Below are positions 35,652 through 44,951 of a DNA stretch of 64,000 nt, in pieces. The notes beneath the pieces are model-generated. The model searched no databases and was not told the origin of the DNA. It saw nothing but the letters and a program-made list of their open reading frames with translations. The DNA is from Ruegeria conchae (GTDB lineage: Bacteria; Pseudomonadota; Alphaproteobacteria; Rhodobacterales; Rhodobacteraceae), in the NCBI RefSeq assembly GCF_000192475.1, contig NZ_AEYW01000012.1:124001-188000 (forward strand), in the 5' to 3' direction. Each line of letters starts with the position of its first letter. Position 1 is the first letter of the stretch. The position numbers and the translations under genes were made by a program.

Positions 35652-36610
35652 TGTTTTGCCTCCGACCCGTACGCAGTGGTGCCGGGTTGCTGGCCAAGGG
35701 CAAGAGGCTCCCCGCTGTGATAACGATGCAGGATCGAGCGGAACAAATCACCTTCTTCCAGTGTAAAATAAAGCGCGTTCAGCGGCATGAGTTCGGTTCC
35801 TAACGCCGCCTGAACTTCGTCCCGATCCGTGCGCATGGCCAGTGTCTGATACGTGTCTTCTGTCAACGGAATACCATGCGCCCGGACGCTGGCGACCCAG
35901 TCCTCGAAATCTACGGGTTGCATAGCCTGCGTTAGAAATTTCTGCTTGGTGAACCCGCGACCATTATACTGCGTGTTCTCACCCTGCATCGTATTGGGCG
36001 AGTCGGCCACCACATGCAGTTGCGTTGTCATGCCAGGCATGGCGTAGATTTGCCCAGCCAATGCAGGGATCATAAACGATTGCATCACTGTGTCGGTCGT
36101 CAGCGTAATCGCGACCTGCTTTTTGATGGGGATGCCAAACTCTCCGACTGTAGCGATTCCAAGATCGGGATAGATGAACAACCATTTCCAATCGAGGCCA
36201 ACCACCTGCACCCGCAAGGCAGGTTCCTCCCCGAACGGGGCTGTATAGGGATCAAGACGGTATGTGGTTTTCCAAAGGTAGAATGACAGGATCGCCACAA
36301 TCAGCACCGGTACACCCCACATCAATACCTCAAGCTTTGCAGAGAAATCCCAGTGCGGTTTGTAATATGCGTTTCCACCTTTACGTCGGCGATACCGATA
36401 GGCGACCAGCGGCACCAAGACCAAAACCGGGATCACCGCAATCAGAATCAGAGCGGTCGCTCGCAGAAGGTGCTTTTTTTGGATCTCGGCGATTGGCCCC
36501 TGTGGGTCGATGAAACTATCACTTGCCCCAGCTGCCTGCACTGTCAGCAACAGCGCAACTAGCGTCACCAGAGCGGACACTGCGATCGAAGACATCCGGG
36601 AAAAGGTCAC
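35648..36610 (-). CDS. cyoA: Cytochrome o ubiquinol oxidase subunit II
   Basis: About 320-aa subunit: signal peptide, two membrane spans (RATALILIAVIPVLVLVPLV; LEVLMWGVPVLIVAILSFYL), then a cupredoxin-like periplasmic domain with the quinol-oxidase pattern 'VQVVGLDWKWLFIYPDLGIATVGEF' and IPALAGQIYAMPGMTTQLHV. CuA ligands are absent, as expected for a quinol oxidase. Unlike E. coli CyoA there is no lipobox cysteine after the signal. Start uncertain: GTG 36610 gives an arginine-containing signal; ATG 36595 and a longer in-frame start (36646) are alternatives. First gene of the operon, divergent from the lytic transglycosylase. Confidence 0.9.
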   Translation of the reverse strand: MTFSRMSSIAVSALVTLVALLLTVQAAGASDSFIDPQGPIAEIQKKHLLRATALILIAVIPVLVLVPLVAYRYRRRKGGNAYYKPHWDFSAKLEVLMWGVPVLIVAILSFYLWKTTYRLDPYTAPFGEEPALRVQVVGLDWKWLFIYPDLGIATVGEFGIPIKKQVAITLTTDTVMQSFMIPALAGQIYAMPGMTTQLHVVADSPNTMQGENTQYNGRGFTKQKFLTQAMQPVDFEDWVASVRAHGIPLTEDTYQTLAMRTDRDEVQAALGTELMPLNALYFTLEEGDLFRSILHRYHSGEPLALGQQPGTTAYGSEAKQ

Positions 36611-36742
36611 GCCTGATGATCCTCTTACGGCGGGGGTTCCCGGCAACTATCGACAGAGTCACGGATTTTCTCAAGGACTTTTGCAATTTTGCTCCTAAAG
36701 GCGCTTGTTGACACCACGTCACGGGCGCGCAAGATCGATTCC

Positions 36743-37978
36743 ATGCGTTTCGTTTTCACTGTTCTCTTCCTGATTGTTCTGGCAGCTCCTTTGTTGGCGC
36801 AGGATCGTGTTTTTGTTGAACGTCAGTTTCAGAGCTGGCTGCAAAAAACCGTCTGGCCACAAGCAAAGGCAAAGGGTGTTTCCAAGCAAACTTTTCGGCA
36901 AGCTTTTGATGGGGTGAAACTAAATTGGGATCTGCCGGATCTGGTGCCGCCGGGCAGCCCTCAAAAAACACCAAAGGTACAGCGTCAAGCCGAGTTTGGC
37001 TCGCCGGGTCGATATTTTAATGCCGAATCCGTACAGGGCGCCACGTCGGTCGGCCGTAAAATGGCCAGACGTCACGCAGAAACCCTGGCACGCGTTGAAG
37101 CTGAAACCGGTGTGCCCGCACGCATCATTCTGGCCATTTGGGGGCGCGAGAGTGGATATGGTCAGGTACCAATCCGACACGATGCATTTCAGGTTCTGAG
37201 CACGAAAGGGTTCATGAGCACGCGCGCCGACTATTTCACCGCAGAACTGATCGCAGCACTGCAAATTGCCGAAGCGGGTCATGCGCAAGGAAGAGAGCTA
37301 AAGAGCAGTTGGGCAGGAGCATTGGGTCAGCCACAATTCATGCCAACAAATTTTCTGACTTATGCGCGCGATGGCGACGGCGATGGCAGGGCGGACATCT
37401 GGGGCTCAGCCGCAGATACTATTGCGTCGATTGGAGCCTATCTTGAAGAGCACGGATGGATTGCGGATCGCGATTGGGGATTTGAGGTTAATCTGCCCAA
37501 TACCGTTTCATGCGCCCTAGAGGGGCCTGATCAAGGGCGTCTTATCAGGGATTGGGCAGCAATGGGCGTCAGCCGTGTTTCTGGCAAACCTTTTCCAGCG
37601 CACGAACTGGCTGCCGAAGGTTATCTGATGATGCCCGCAGGTCAAAGCGGTCCGGCTTTCATCGTCACGCCTAATTTTTATGTCCTCAAAGACTATAATA
37701 CCAGTGACCTCTACGCTTTGTTTGTGGGCCATGTCGGCGATCGCATCCAATATGGTGTCGGCGATTTTCACGGGCGCTGGGGTGACGTCGGCAACCTCTA
37801 TCGGTCGGATATCGTAACAATGCAGCAAGTGCTTGTTGAACAGGGTCATGATGTCGGCGGCATCGATGGTCTGCCTGGATATAAAACCCGGCGTTCGATC
37901 GGTCGCTGGCAAGCCGCATCAGGCCGTGCGCCGACATGTTTTCCAAATGACCGTTTGAAGGCAGCGCTCAAGCCCTGA
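36743..37978 (+). CDS. Lytic murein transglycosylase, MltB family, with PG-binding domain
   Basis: 411-aa periplasmic enzyme. Signal peptide MRFVFTVLFLIVLAAPLLAQ; SLT_2 (MltB-like) catalytic domain at 25-325 with catalytic E136 in IWGRESGYG, and 'SWAGALGQPQFMPTNFLTYARDGDGDGRADIW'; C-terminal PG_binding_1 domain at 345-410 (YRSDIVTMQQVLVEQGHDVG, LPGYKTRRSIGRWQ). Cleaves peptidoglycan to 1,6-anhydro products. Unlike E. coli MltB it is not a lipoprotein. I chose ATG 36743 because it begins the signal peptide; an in-frame upstream start adds 18 unrelated residues. Confidence 0.92.
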   Translation: MRFVFTVLFLIVLAAPLLAQDRVFVERQFQSWLQKTVWPQAKAKGVSKQTFRQAFDGVKLNWDLPDLVPPGSPQKTPKVQRQAEFGSPGRYFNAESVQGATSVGRKMARRHAETLARVEAETGVPARIILAIWGRESGYGQVPIRHDAFQVLSTKGFMSTRADYFTAELIAALQIAEAGHAQGRELKSSWAGALGQPQFMPTNFLTYARDGDGDGRADIWGSAADTIASIGAYLEEHGWIADRDWGFEVNLPNTVSCALEGPDQGRLIRDWAAMGVSRVSGKPFPAHELAAEGYLMMPAGQSGPAFIVTPNFYVLKDYNTSDLYALFVGHVGDRIQYGVGDFHGRWGDVGNLYRSDIVTMQQVLVEQGHDVGGIDGLPGYKTRRSIGRWQAASGRAPTCFPNDRLKAALKP

Positions 37979-38367
37979 ATTCTGCCCTGATTCGCCATTT
38001 GCGCGTGTTGACGAAAACCCATTCGCCCTTTGCAATTTGTATGACTTCACGAAAATGTCACCAAAGCAAAGCGTTTCAGAATAATCTTTCGATGCTCCCT
38101 TACGTTACGGTTTCAATCGATCTTTGAGCCTTCAATGCGACTTAAAACTCTTTACCTTTCTCCAAAAACCAGCAGATTTTGCAGCAGTGAAAGAGAACTT
38201 TCGCAATCGGCTTTCCGACGCTGCCCAATGGAAATGGTCTGAAATTTGGACTCTGCCGCGATCTAGATCAAGGTGAACGCACGGCAATTGTCGGAGACAC
38301 ACAGGTAGATGGGTATCCGCTGCAATAGCAGGATAGCCCGACGCCACATAATAATGGGAGTAATCAC
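37979..38367. other. Intergenic region upstream of oppA
   Basis: 389 bases with stops in all frames and no recognisable gene or RNA. It probably carries the opp promoter. A TTGACG at 38008-38013 with TGCAAT 17 bases on (38031-38036) is a weak sigma-70-like candidate, and a Crp/Fnr-like half-palindrome lies at 38258-38271. The long leader may be regulated. Confidence 0.4.
38258..38271. promoter_or_regulatory. Candidate Crp/Fnr-family binding site upstream of oppA
   Basis: GCGATCTAGATCAA resembles the FnrL-type consensus TTGAT-N4-ATCAA: one half-site is perfect and the other matches at three of five positions, with a palindromic GATCTAGATC core. It lies about 97 bases before the oppA start. 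A weak call made on pattern alone. Confidence 0.25.
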
Positions 38368-39996
38368 ATGCACAAAATTGTCCGTACTTCATTGGCGGGA
38401 CTGTTGTCCTCGACCATCATAACTGGCGCAGCAATCGCCGCAGGAACCCACCCCGAAACCGGCGAAGCGCTGGCGGATGATCAGACGTTTATCTATCGCA
38501 TTCTGGATGAGCACAGCTCGGTCGACCCGCAAGTGGTTGAAGATGTGTCGGGCGCCGAAATCGTGCGCGACTTGTTCGAAGGTCTCATGAACCAGGACGA
38601 AGATGGTAATCTGGTCCCCGGCGTTGCCACCGAATACTCGGTCAATGACACCAAGGATGTGTATACGTTTACCCTCCGCGATAACGCGAAATGGTCAAAC
38701 GGAGATCCGGTTACCGCAGGTGACTTCGTTTTTGCATGGAAACGTGCTGTCGATCCTGAGCTGTCATCGCCCTACGCGTGGTTCATGGAATTGATGTCGA
38801 TTGAAAACGCGGCTGAGATCATTGCGGGTGAAAAATCAGTGGATGATCTGGGTGTCAAAGCCATTGACGACCACACTCTAGAAGTCACACTGAGCACGCC
38901 CCTCCCCTATTTCCCTCAGATGACCACGCATTCGACAACCTTCCCTGCGCCGCAGAAAGTGATTGAAGAATTCGGCGATGCATGGACTAAGCCGGAAAAC
39001 ATCGTATCGAACGGCGCCTATGTCCTGACTGAGCATCTGCCACAGGAACGTTCGGTGCGTGAGCGCAACGAGATGTACTGGGACAATGACAACACCATTA
39101 TCGAAAAAGTTGTGGCATTGGTCATCAATGACGAGAATGTCGCCCTGACCCGCTACCTTGCGGGTGAGTTGGATCGCACCGAAGTTCCTGCCGGTCAGTT
39201 CCCGCGCCTGCAGCAGGAGCATCCGGATGAAGCCATCAGCTTCCCTCGTTTGTGCAACTATTACTATACCTTCAACGTCTCTGACAGCGGTCCCGAAGCG
39301 TTCAAGGACCCCAACGTCCGTCAGGCACTGTCCCTGGCCGTGGATCGCGCGATCATTACTGAAAAGGTGATGGCTGGTGGTCAGCCCCAGGCTTACACGT
39401 TCGCACCCGCCGCCACTGCCAACTTTACGGTTCCTGACGTGGAGATGGCTTCGATGAGCCAGGCTGAGCGCGATGAGCTTGCAAAAGAGTTGCTGGCAGG
39501 AGCGGGCTATGGTCCGGATAATCCGCTGAGCTTTGAGATGGTTTACAACACCTCAGAGGCGCACAAGAAAGTGGCCGTGGCACTCAGCCAGATGTGGAAA
39601 CAGAAGCTGGGCGTCAATGCAGAGCTGGCAAACATGGAATGGAAAGTGTTCCTGGAAGAGCGCGGTAACCAGAACTTCGAACTGGCTCGCGGCGCATGGT
39701 GTGGCGACTATAACGAAGCCTCGACCTTCCTTGATCTGCTGCAATCGGATTCCGGTTACAACGACGGAAAGTACAACAACGCACGCGTTGATGAGCTGCT
39801 GGCCGAAGCCAAAACTTCGGACGATCCGGCACCGCTTTATACCGAAGTAGAGCGGATTATTGCACAGGAAACTCCTGTAATCCCGATCTATCACTATGCA
39901 GGCGTTTACATGATGGACAGCGATGTAGGGAACTGGCCCGTCAACAACGTCGAGCAGAACTGGTATTCGAAGAACCTGTACAAGGTCGCCGAATAA
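38368..39996 (+). CDS. oppA: Oligopeptide ABC transporter substrate-binding protein
   Basis: 542-aa family 5 periplasmic binding protein. Signal peptide 1-25 (ending AIAAG), then the SBP_bac_5 order: 'EIVRDLFEGLMNQDEDGNLVPGVA', YTFTLRDNAKWSNGDPVTAG, VFAWKRAVDP, and DPNVRQALSLAVDRAIITEK. Best resembles OppA/MppA. ATG 38368 follows GGGAG at good spacing. A very stable hairpin separates it from the permease genes, which would favour a higher level of the binding protein. Confidence 0.92.
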   Translation: MHKIVRTSLAGLLSSTIITGAAIAAGTHPETGEALADDQTFIYRILDEHSSVDPQVVEDVSGAEIVRDLFEGLMNQDEDGNLVPGVATEYSVNDTKDVYTFTLRDNAKWSNGDPVTAGDFVFAWKRAVDPELSSPYAWFMELMSIENAAEIIAGEKSVDDLGVKAIDDHTLEVTLSTPLPYFPQMTTHSTTFPAPQKVIEEFGDAWTKPENIVSNGAYVLTEHLPQERSVRERNEMYWDNDNTIIEKVVALVINDENVALTRYLAGELDRTEVPAGQFPRLQQEHPDEAISFPRLCNYYYTFNVSDSGPEAFKDPNVRQALSLAVDRAIITEKVMAGGQPQAYTFAPAATANFTVPDVEMASMSQAERDELAKELLAGAGYGPDNPLSFEMVYNTSEAHKKVAVALSQMWKQKLGVNAELANMEWKVFLEERGNQNFELARGAWCGDYNEASTFLDLLQSDSGYNDGKYNNARVDELLAEAKTSDDPAPLYTEVERIIAQETPVIPIYHYAGVYMMDSDVGNWPVNNVEQNWYSKNLYKVAE

Positions 39997-40011
39997 TCGC
40001 CATAGAACCAC

Positions 40012-40041
40012 GCCCTGTCCCGGAGGCATCCGGGGCAGGGC
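40012..40041 (+). terminator. Strong hairpin between oppA and oppB
   Basis: GCCCTGTCCCGGA (40012-40024) pairs with TCCGGGGCAGGGC (40029-40041): 13 pairs with one T-G, loop GGCA. No U-tract follows. It sits 16 bases after the oppA stop and before the oppB ribosome site, where such stems usually protect the upstream message or attenuate transcription into downstream permease genes. Confidence 0.7.
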
Positions 40042-40062
40042 CAATAAACATGGGGGCATGAA

Positions 40063-40986
40063 ATGCTTGCCTACAGTCTGCGGCGACTGCTGATCGCCAT
40101 TCCGACGATCCTGTTGCTGATCGTCGCCTGTTTTTTCCTGATGCACGTAGCACCCGGTGGGCCATTTACCTCAGAACGGCCGCTGCCGCCGCAGGTTCTG
40201 GCCAATATTGAGGCGCGCTATGGGTTGGACCAACCGTTGTGGAAACAGCTCTGGGACTACCTGTACAACATCGTCGTGCATTTTGATTTCGGCCCGTCCT
40301 TCAAGTTCAAGGACAGGGACGTCAACGACATTATCGCTCAAGGGTTTCCGATTTCCCTGACCTATGGCTCGCTTTCATTTCTTGTTGCAACTGCCGTTGG
40401 TGTAAGCCTTGGGATCGCAGCCGCGATCAAACACAATAGCTGGATCGATTATTTCGCTGTTGGTCTTGGTATCGCGGCGCAAGCTCTGCCAAACTTCATC
40501 ATGGGGCCGATCCTGATCCTTACCTTCACCCTGTGGCTGGGCTGGTTGCCGGGAGGTGGCTGGAACGGAGGCCAATGGCAATATCTGGTCATGCCGGTGA
40601 TTGCGCTGGCAACATCCTATATGGGTTCGATTGCACGGATCACGCGTTCGTCGATGCTCGAAGTTCTGAACTCGAACTTCATCCGTACCGCGCGCGCCAA
40701 GGGCTTGCCGACCAGAACCGTAATTTGGCGTCATGCGTTGAAACCTACGTTGTTGCCGGTTGTCTCATATCTCGGGCCGGTGTTCGTCTACGTGCTTACG
40801 GGTTCAGTCTTTGTCGATATCTATTTCTCGACCGGTGGTCTTGGTCAGGCCTACGTTGGCTCTGCACTGTCTCGTGACTATGCGGTGCTCCTGGGGGTTA
40901 CCATTCTCTATGGCGCATTGACCGTTGTCGTGAACCTTCTGACCGACCTGGCTTATGCCTGGTTTGATCCGAAAATTCGTTACTGA
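40063..40986 (+). CDS. oppB: Oligopeptide ABC transporter permease OppB
   Basis: 307-aa inner-membrane permease with six spans. Opens with the DppB/OppB signature 'RRLLIAIPTILLLIVACFFLMHVAPGGPF' and 'RYGLDQPLWKQLWDYLYNIVVHFDFGPSFKFKDRDV'; EAA loop as 'NSNFIRTARAKGLPTRTVIWRHALKPTL'. It follows the hairpin and is 11 bases upstream of oppC, whose ribosome site GAGGGGCTGG it nearly overlaps. Confidence 0.94.
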   Translation: MLAYSLRRLLIAIPTILLLIVACFFLMHVAPGGPFTSERPLPPQVLANIEARYGLDQPLWKQLWDYLYNIVVHFDFGPSFKFKDRDVNDIIAQGFPISLTYGSLSFLVATAVGVSLGIAAAIKHNSWIDYFAVGLGIAAQALPNFIMGPILILTFTLWLGWLPGGGWNGGQWQYLVMPVIALATSYMGSIARITRSSMLEVLNSNFIRTARAKGLPTRTVIWRHALKPTLLPVVSYLGPVFVYVLTGSVFVDIYFSTGGLGQAYVGSALSRDYAVLLGVTILYGALTVVVNLLTDLAYAWFDPKIRY

Positions 40987-40997
40987 GGGGCTGGCTC

Positions 40998-41927
40998 ATG
41001 CTTGGAAAATCTCAAAAAGCCGCCCATCTGGCCGAAGAAATCACAGATTACACGGTCATTCAGGGGCGCTCGCTCTGGCAGGACGCACGTATGCGTTTTG
41101 TCCGCAACAAGGCCGCAATGGCCAGTGTTTTTGTTTTGGGTCTGATCGTGCTGTTCACGATTATCGGACCATATTTTGCAGCCTGGTCCAATGAAGAGAT
41201 CGACTGGAACGTTATGGGTGACGTACGCGGCATGGGAATGCCCTCGATCGAGACTGGTCACTATTTCGGTGTCGATGATCTGGGGCGCGACCTTTACAGC
41301 CGTGTCATTCAGGCGACCACTACATCGCTGCTGGTTGGTCTGATTGGGGCTGCAACTGCGTTGATCGTTGGCACTTGCTATGGCATTGCCGCTGGTTATA
41401 TCGGAGGGCGTACCGACAACGCCATGATGCGCTTTGTCGACATCCTATTGGCGATCCCGGCAACTCTGATCATCATCCTTCTGCTGGTCGTGGCAGGGCG
41501 GTCCTTTTTCATGCTGTTCATCGCGTTGGGTGCAGTCGGTTGGCTGACCATGGCGCGGATCGTTCGGGGGCAAACCCTGACGCTGAAGAACCGCGAATTC
41601 ATCGAAGCCGCTCGTGCCGCCGGTGTCAGTGAGTTTACCATCATGTATCGCCACATTCTGCCCAACCTGTTGGGCGTTGTGATCGTGTACGCCTCGCTGT
41701 TGGTTCCCGAAATGATCCTGACCGAAAGTTTCATTTCGTTTTTAGGTCTCGGAATCTCTGAACCCTACACCTCTTTGGGCCGTCTGATTGCCGAAGGTGC
41801 CGGGACCATGGGCTATGGCACTTTGTGGCAGCTTCTTTATCCCCTGACTTTCTACGTTGCCATCATCATCACCATGTTTTTCATCGGTGATGGTTTGCGT
41901 GACGCTCTGGACCCGAAGGATCGCTGA
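40998..41927 (+). CDS. oppC: Oligopeptide ABC transporter permease OppC
   Basis: 309-aa permease. N-terminal cytosolic segment ends in the OppC_N-like '[25 protein letters not shown]'; then [20 protein letters not shown], and the EAA loop '[30 protein letters not shown]'. Ends with '[17 protein letters not shown]', the usual DppC/OppC end. One base before the start of the fused ATPase gene. Confidence 0.94.
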   Translation: MLGKSQKAAHLAEEITDYTVIQGRSLWQDARMRFVRNKAAMASVFVLGLIVLFTIIGPYFAAWSNEEIDWNVMGDVRGMGMPSIETGHYFGVDDLGRDLYSRVIQATTTSLLVGLIGAATALIVGTCYGIAAGYIGGRTDNAMMRFVDILLAIPATLIIILLLVVAGRSFFMLFIALGAVGWLTMARIVRGQTLTLKNREFIEAARAAGVSEFTIMYRHILPNLLGVVIVYASLLVPEMILTESFISFLGLGISEPYTSLGRLIAEGAGTMGYGTLWQLLYPLTFYVAIIITMFFIGDGLRDALDPKDR

Positions 41928-41928
41928 T

Positions 41929-43734
41929 ATGAGTCTATTTTCCATCAAAGACCTGAGCGTTCAGTTCGATACTCCAGATGGCATCGTCGAAGCCGTCAAG
42001 GGCATCAGTTTCGACATCAATCCAGGCGAGTGTCTGGGCATCGTCGGCGAAAGCGGGTCGGGCAAAAGCCAGACCTTCATGGCAGCGATGGGGCTATTGC
42101 CTCCGGCTGGCCGTGCAACGGGGTCTGCCATGCTGAACGGTCAGGAAATCCTGAACTTGCCAGTGAACAAGCTGAACCGCATCCGCGGCGATGATGTAGG
42201 TATGATCTTTCAGGACCCGCTCACCGCCCTGACCCCGCATTTGCGGGTCGGTCAACAGATGCGCGAAGTGCTGCAAGTGCATGAGGGTTTGCAGGGCTCT
42301 GCCGCCAAAGCGCGATGCCTTGAATGGTTGGACCGCGTTCGTATCCCCGAGGCGAAACGGCGATTGGATCAGTACCCGCACGAGCTGTCGGGCGGGATGC
42401 GTCAGCGAGTCATGATTGCCATGTCGATGCTGTGCAGCCCGAAATTGTTGATCGCGGATGAACCCACAACGGCGCTGGACGTCACCGTACAGGCCGACAT
42501 TCTGGACCTGATGGTGCGACTGCAAAAAGACGAAGGCACAGCCATTGCTTTGATCACCCATGACATGGGCGTCGTCGCGCGGATGTGCGACCGCATACAG
42601 GTCATGCGCCTTGGTCAATTTGTCGAGGCCGGGGAAACCCGTGAAGTCTTTCGCGCACCGCAACACGAGTACACTCGCACCTTGCTTGAGGCGATGCCTC
42701 GCATCGACGCCGGTGACGCGCCCAAAGCCTTGGGCAAGACCGAAGAGCCGCTGCTGCGCGTTGACGACGTCAAGGTTCATTTCCCAATCCATGTTCCGGG
42801 CGGATTATTCGGCCACAAGGTGCCTCTCAAGGCCGTGGATGGTGTCAGCTTTGATATTCGCAAGGGCGAAACGCTGGGTGTTGTGGGTGAATCCGGTTGC
42901 GGCAAGTCCACGCTGGCGCGGGCGGTTCTGCAATTGATCGAACCCAGTGCGGGCAACGTCAGCTGGCTGGGCCATCCGATCGTCGGGTTGAAACGGTCCG
43001 AGTTGAACAAATACCGCAAGGATCTGCAGATTGTATTCCAGGATCCACTCGCCAGCCTTGATCCACGGATGACAATCTCGGCCTCAATCGCGGAACCATT
43101 AAAAACCTATCGACCAGACCTGACGGAACGCGAACGTAAGGACCTGGTCGCCGAGATGATGGAACGTGTTGGCCTGCCAACCAATATGATCAACCGTTAT
43201 CCACATGAACTGTCAGGTGGGCAAAATCAGCGCGTCGGAATCGCTCGGGCAATGATCAACAAACCAAAGTTGATCATTTGCGATGAAGCCGTTTCGGCAC
43301 TGGACGTGTCCATTCAGGCCCAGATCGTGGAATTGTTGCGAGAATTGCAACAAGAGTTCGGTTTGTCGATGATTTTCATTAGTCATGACCTGTCAGTTGT
43401 ACGCGCAGTGTCTAACCGAATCATGGTTTTGTACTTGGGTCGCATTGTCGAATTGGGCGATGGTGAAGTGATATGTTCTGAACCAATACACCCCTACACC
43501 AAATCCCTGATATCGGCGGTTCCGATTCCTGATCCGGATGTTGAGCGTAACCGTCAAAGGCTTAAATTACCGGGTGAATTACCGTCCCCAATGGATCCCA
43601 AGGCCACATTGCGTTTCTTGCCCAGCAAGTTGTCCTCGGGCGAAACGGACTATGTTCCGCGGCTTAGCGAAATTGCTCCTGACCATTTCGTTGCCGAACA
43701 TGATCCGCTTGATGCGATTATGGCTAACTCCTGA
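41929..43734 (+). CDS. Oligopeptide ABC transporter, fused dual ATP-binding protein (OppD-OppF type)
   Basis: 601-aa cytosolic protein with two complete nucleotide-binding domains. First half (1-265, OppD-like): Walker [11 protein letters not shown], signature LSGGMRQRV, Walker [14 protein letters not shown]. Second half (290-601, OppF-like): Walker [10 protein letters not shown], signature [10 protein letters not shown], Walker [14 protein letters not shown], and the oligopeptide/dipeptide C-terminal extension. Such fusions replace separate OppD and OppF. ATG 41929 overlaps nothing and follows the oppC stop by one base. Confidence 0.94.
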   Translation: MSLFSIKDLSVQFDTPDGIVEAVKGISFDINPGECLGIVGESGSGKSQTFMAAMGLLPPAGRATGSAMLNGQEILNLPVNKLNRIRGDDVGMIFQDPLTALTPHLRVGQQMREVLQVHEGLQGSAAKARCLEWLDRVRIPEAKRRLDQYPHELSGGMRQRVMIAMSMLCSPKLLIADEPTTALDVTVQADILDLMVRLQKDEGTAIALITHDMGVVARMCDRIQVMRLGQFVEAGETREVFRAPQHEYTRTLLEAMPRIDAGDAPKALGKTEEPLLRVDDVKVHFPIHVPGGLFGHKVPLKAVDGVSFDIRKGETLGVVGESGCGKSTLARAVLQLIEPSAGNVSWLGHPIVGLKRSELNKYRKDLQIVFQDPLASLDPRMTISASIAEPLKTYRPDLTERERKDLVAEMMERVGLPTNMINRYPHELSGGQNQRVGIARAMINKPKLIICDEAVSALDVSIQAQIVELLRELQQEFGLSMIFISHDLSVVRAVSNRIMVLYLGRIVELGDGEVICSEPIHPYTKSLISAVPIPDPDVERNRQRLKLPGELPSPMDPKATLRFLPSKLSSGETDYVPRLSEIAPDHFVAEHDPLDAIMANS

Positions 43735-43739
43735 CTATT

Positions 43740-43772
43740 AGCGCCCCGAAGCTTGAAGGTTTCAGGGGCGCG
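43740..43772 (+). terminator. Putative terminator after the opp operon
   Basis: GCGCCCC-GAA pairs with TTC-A-GGGGCGC around a loop of about 12 bases, beginning just after the stop of the fused ATPase. It is followed by GAATCCTACTTTTCT, a short pyrimidine-rich tail, consistent with intrinsic termination. Confidence 0.6.
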
Positions 43773-43987
43773 AATCCTACTTTTCTGCGCACCAAGTACT
43801 CTGTGTACCTTGGCTAGAACCACGTTTGGGTGTGTTTCGTTTTGACTCTGTGTGCAGGTTAATGGCAGATTCCATCGTGCCCGCTGCACTACTGTCGGGT
43901 GAGATTGATTGATGCGAATTTAAGTTTTATGTGAGGACCCCAGCGCCTACAAAGCGCACGGGCAGACTATGGAAATCATGAGGTAAC

Positions 43988-44881
43988 ATGGCACGCAAAG
44001 TCACAAAGGCTATTTTCCCCGTCGCGGGTATGGGGACGCGCTTTTTACCGGCGACCAAATCGGTGCCAAAAGAGATCATGACTTTGGTCGATAGACCGCT
44101 GGTTCAATATGCAATTGACGAAGCGCGGGCAGCCGGGATCACCGAGTTTATCTTCGTGACGTCACGCGGGAAGTCAGCGCTTGAAGATTACTTTGACCAC
44201 AACCTTGTGTTGGAGCAGGACTTGAAGTTGAAGGGCAAAGACGATTTGCTTGAGATATTGAACGCGACCAATATGGAAAGCGGCGCGATCGCCTATATTC
44301 GCCAGCACAAGGCGCTGGGGCTTGGACATGCAGTTTGGTGTGCACGGCGACTGATCGGAGATGAGCCCTTTGCGGTAATGCTGCCCGATGATGTTATTGC
44401 TGCTGGCAAACCCTGCCTGCAGCAAATGGTTGAGGCCTATGAGGAAACCGGCGGCAATATGGTTGCTGCGATGGAAGTTCCAAACGAAAAGACAAGCTCT
44501 TACGGTATTTTGGATACAGGCCAAAACGTCGGTACGGTTGTCCGAGCCAAGGGTATGGTTGAAAAGCCAAAACCTGAGGAGGCACCATCAAATCTCGCCG
44601 TCATTGGTCGTTATATTTTGGGCCCCTCGGTACTGTACAATTTGAACCAGAAGAAGAAAGGCAGCGGAGGCGAAATCCAGCTGACTGACGCGATCGCCGA
44701 GGATATCGGAAATGGCGTTCCTGTATTTGGTTACAAATTCGAAGGCCAACGATTTGATTGTGGCTCAAAGGCCGGTTTCCTTCAGGCCACGGTATCGTTT
44801 GCGCTGGCCCGCGACGATCTGCGTGATGATTTAAGTCAGTATCTGCATGATATCGTTTCGTCGGACCAGGCCGCGCAATAG
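43988..44881 (+). CDS. galU: UTP-glucose-1-phosphate uridylyltransferase
   Basis: 297-aa nucleotidyltransferase that makes UDP-glucose from UTP and glucose-1-phosphate. Nucleotide loop PVAGMGTRFLPATKSVPKEI at 12-31, active-site stretches DRPLVQYAIDEARAAGI, 'GLGHAVWCARRLIGDEPFAVMLPDDV', the substrate-binding MVEKPKP, and 'EIQLTDAIAEDI' then FDCGSKAGFLQATV near the end, all as in bacterial GalU. ATG 43988 after GAGGTAAC. Cytosolic; supplies polysaccharide synthesis with the next gene. Confidence 0.95.
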   Translation: MARKVTKAIFPVAGMGTRFLPATKSVPKEIMTLVDRPLVQYAIDEARAAGITEFIFVTSRGKSALEDYFDHNLVLEQDLKLKGKDDLLEILNATNMESGAIAYIRQHKALGLGHAVWCARRLIGDEPFAVMLPDDVIAAGKPCLQQMVEAYEETGGNMVAAMEVPNEKTSSYGILDTGQNVGTVVRAKGMVEKPKPEEAPSNLAVIGRYILGPSVLYNLNQKKKGSGGEIQLTDAIAEDIGNGVPVFGYKFEGQRFDCGSKAGFLQATVSFALARDDLRDDLSQYLHDIVSSDQAAQ

Positions 44882-44951
44882 GTAAGATGCTTCAACCAGT
44901 TGGCATTCATTGCAATAGCTCGACCCCAAGAACACAGAGAGCGAGGGCAGC

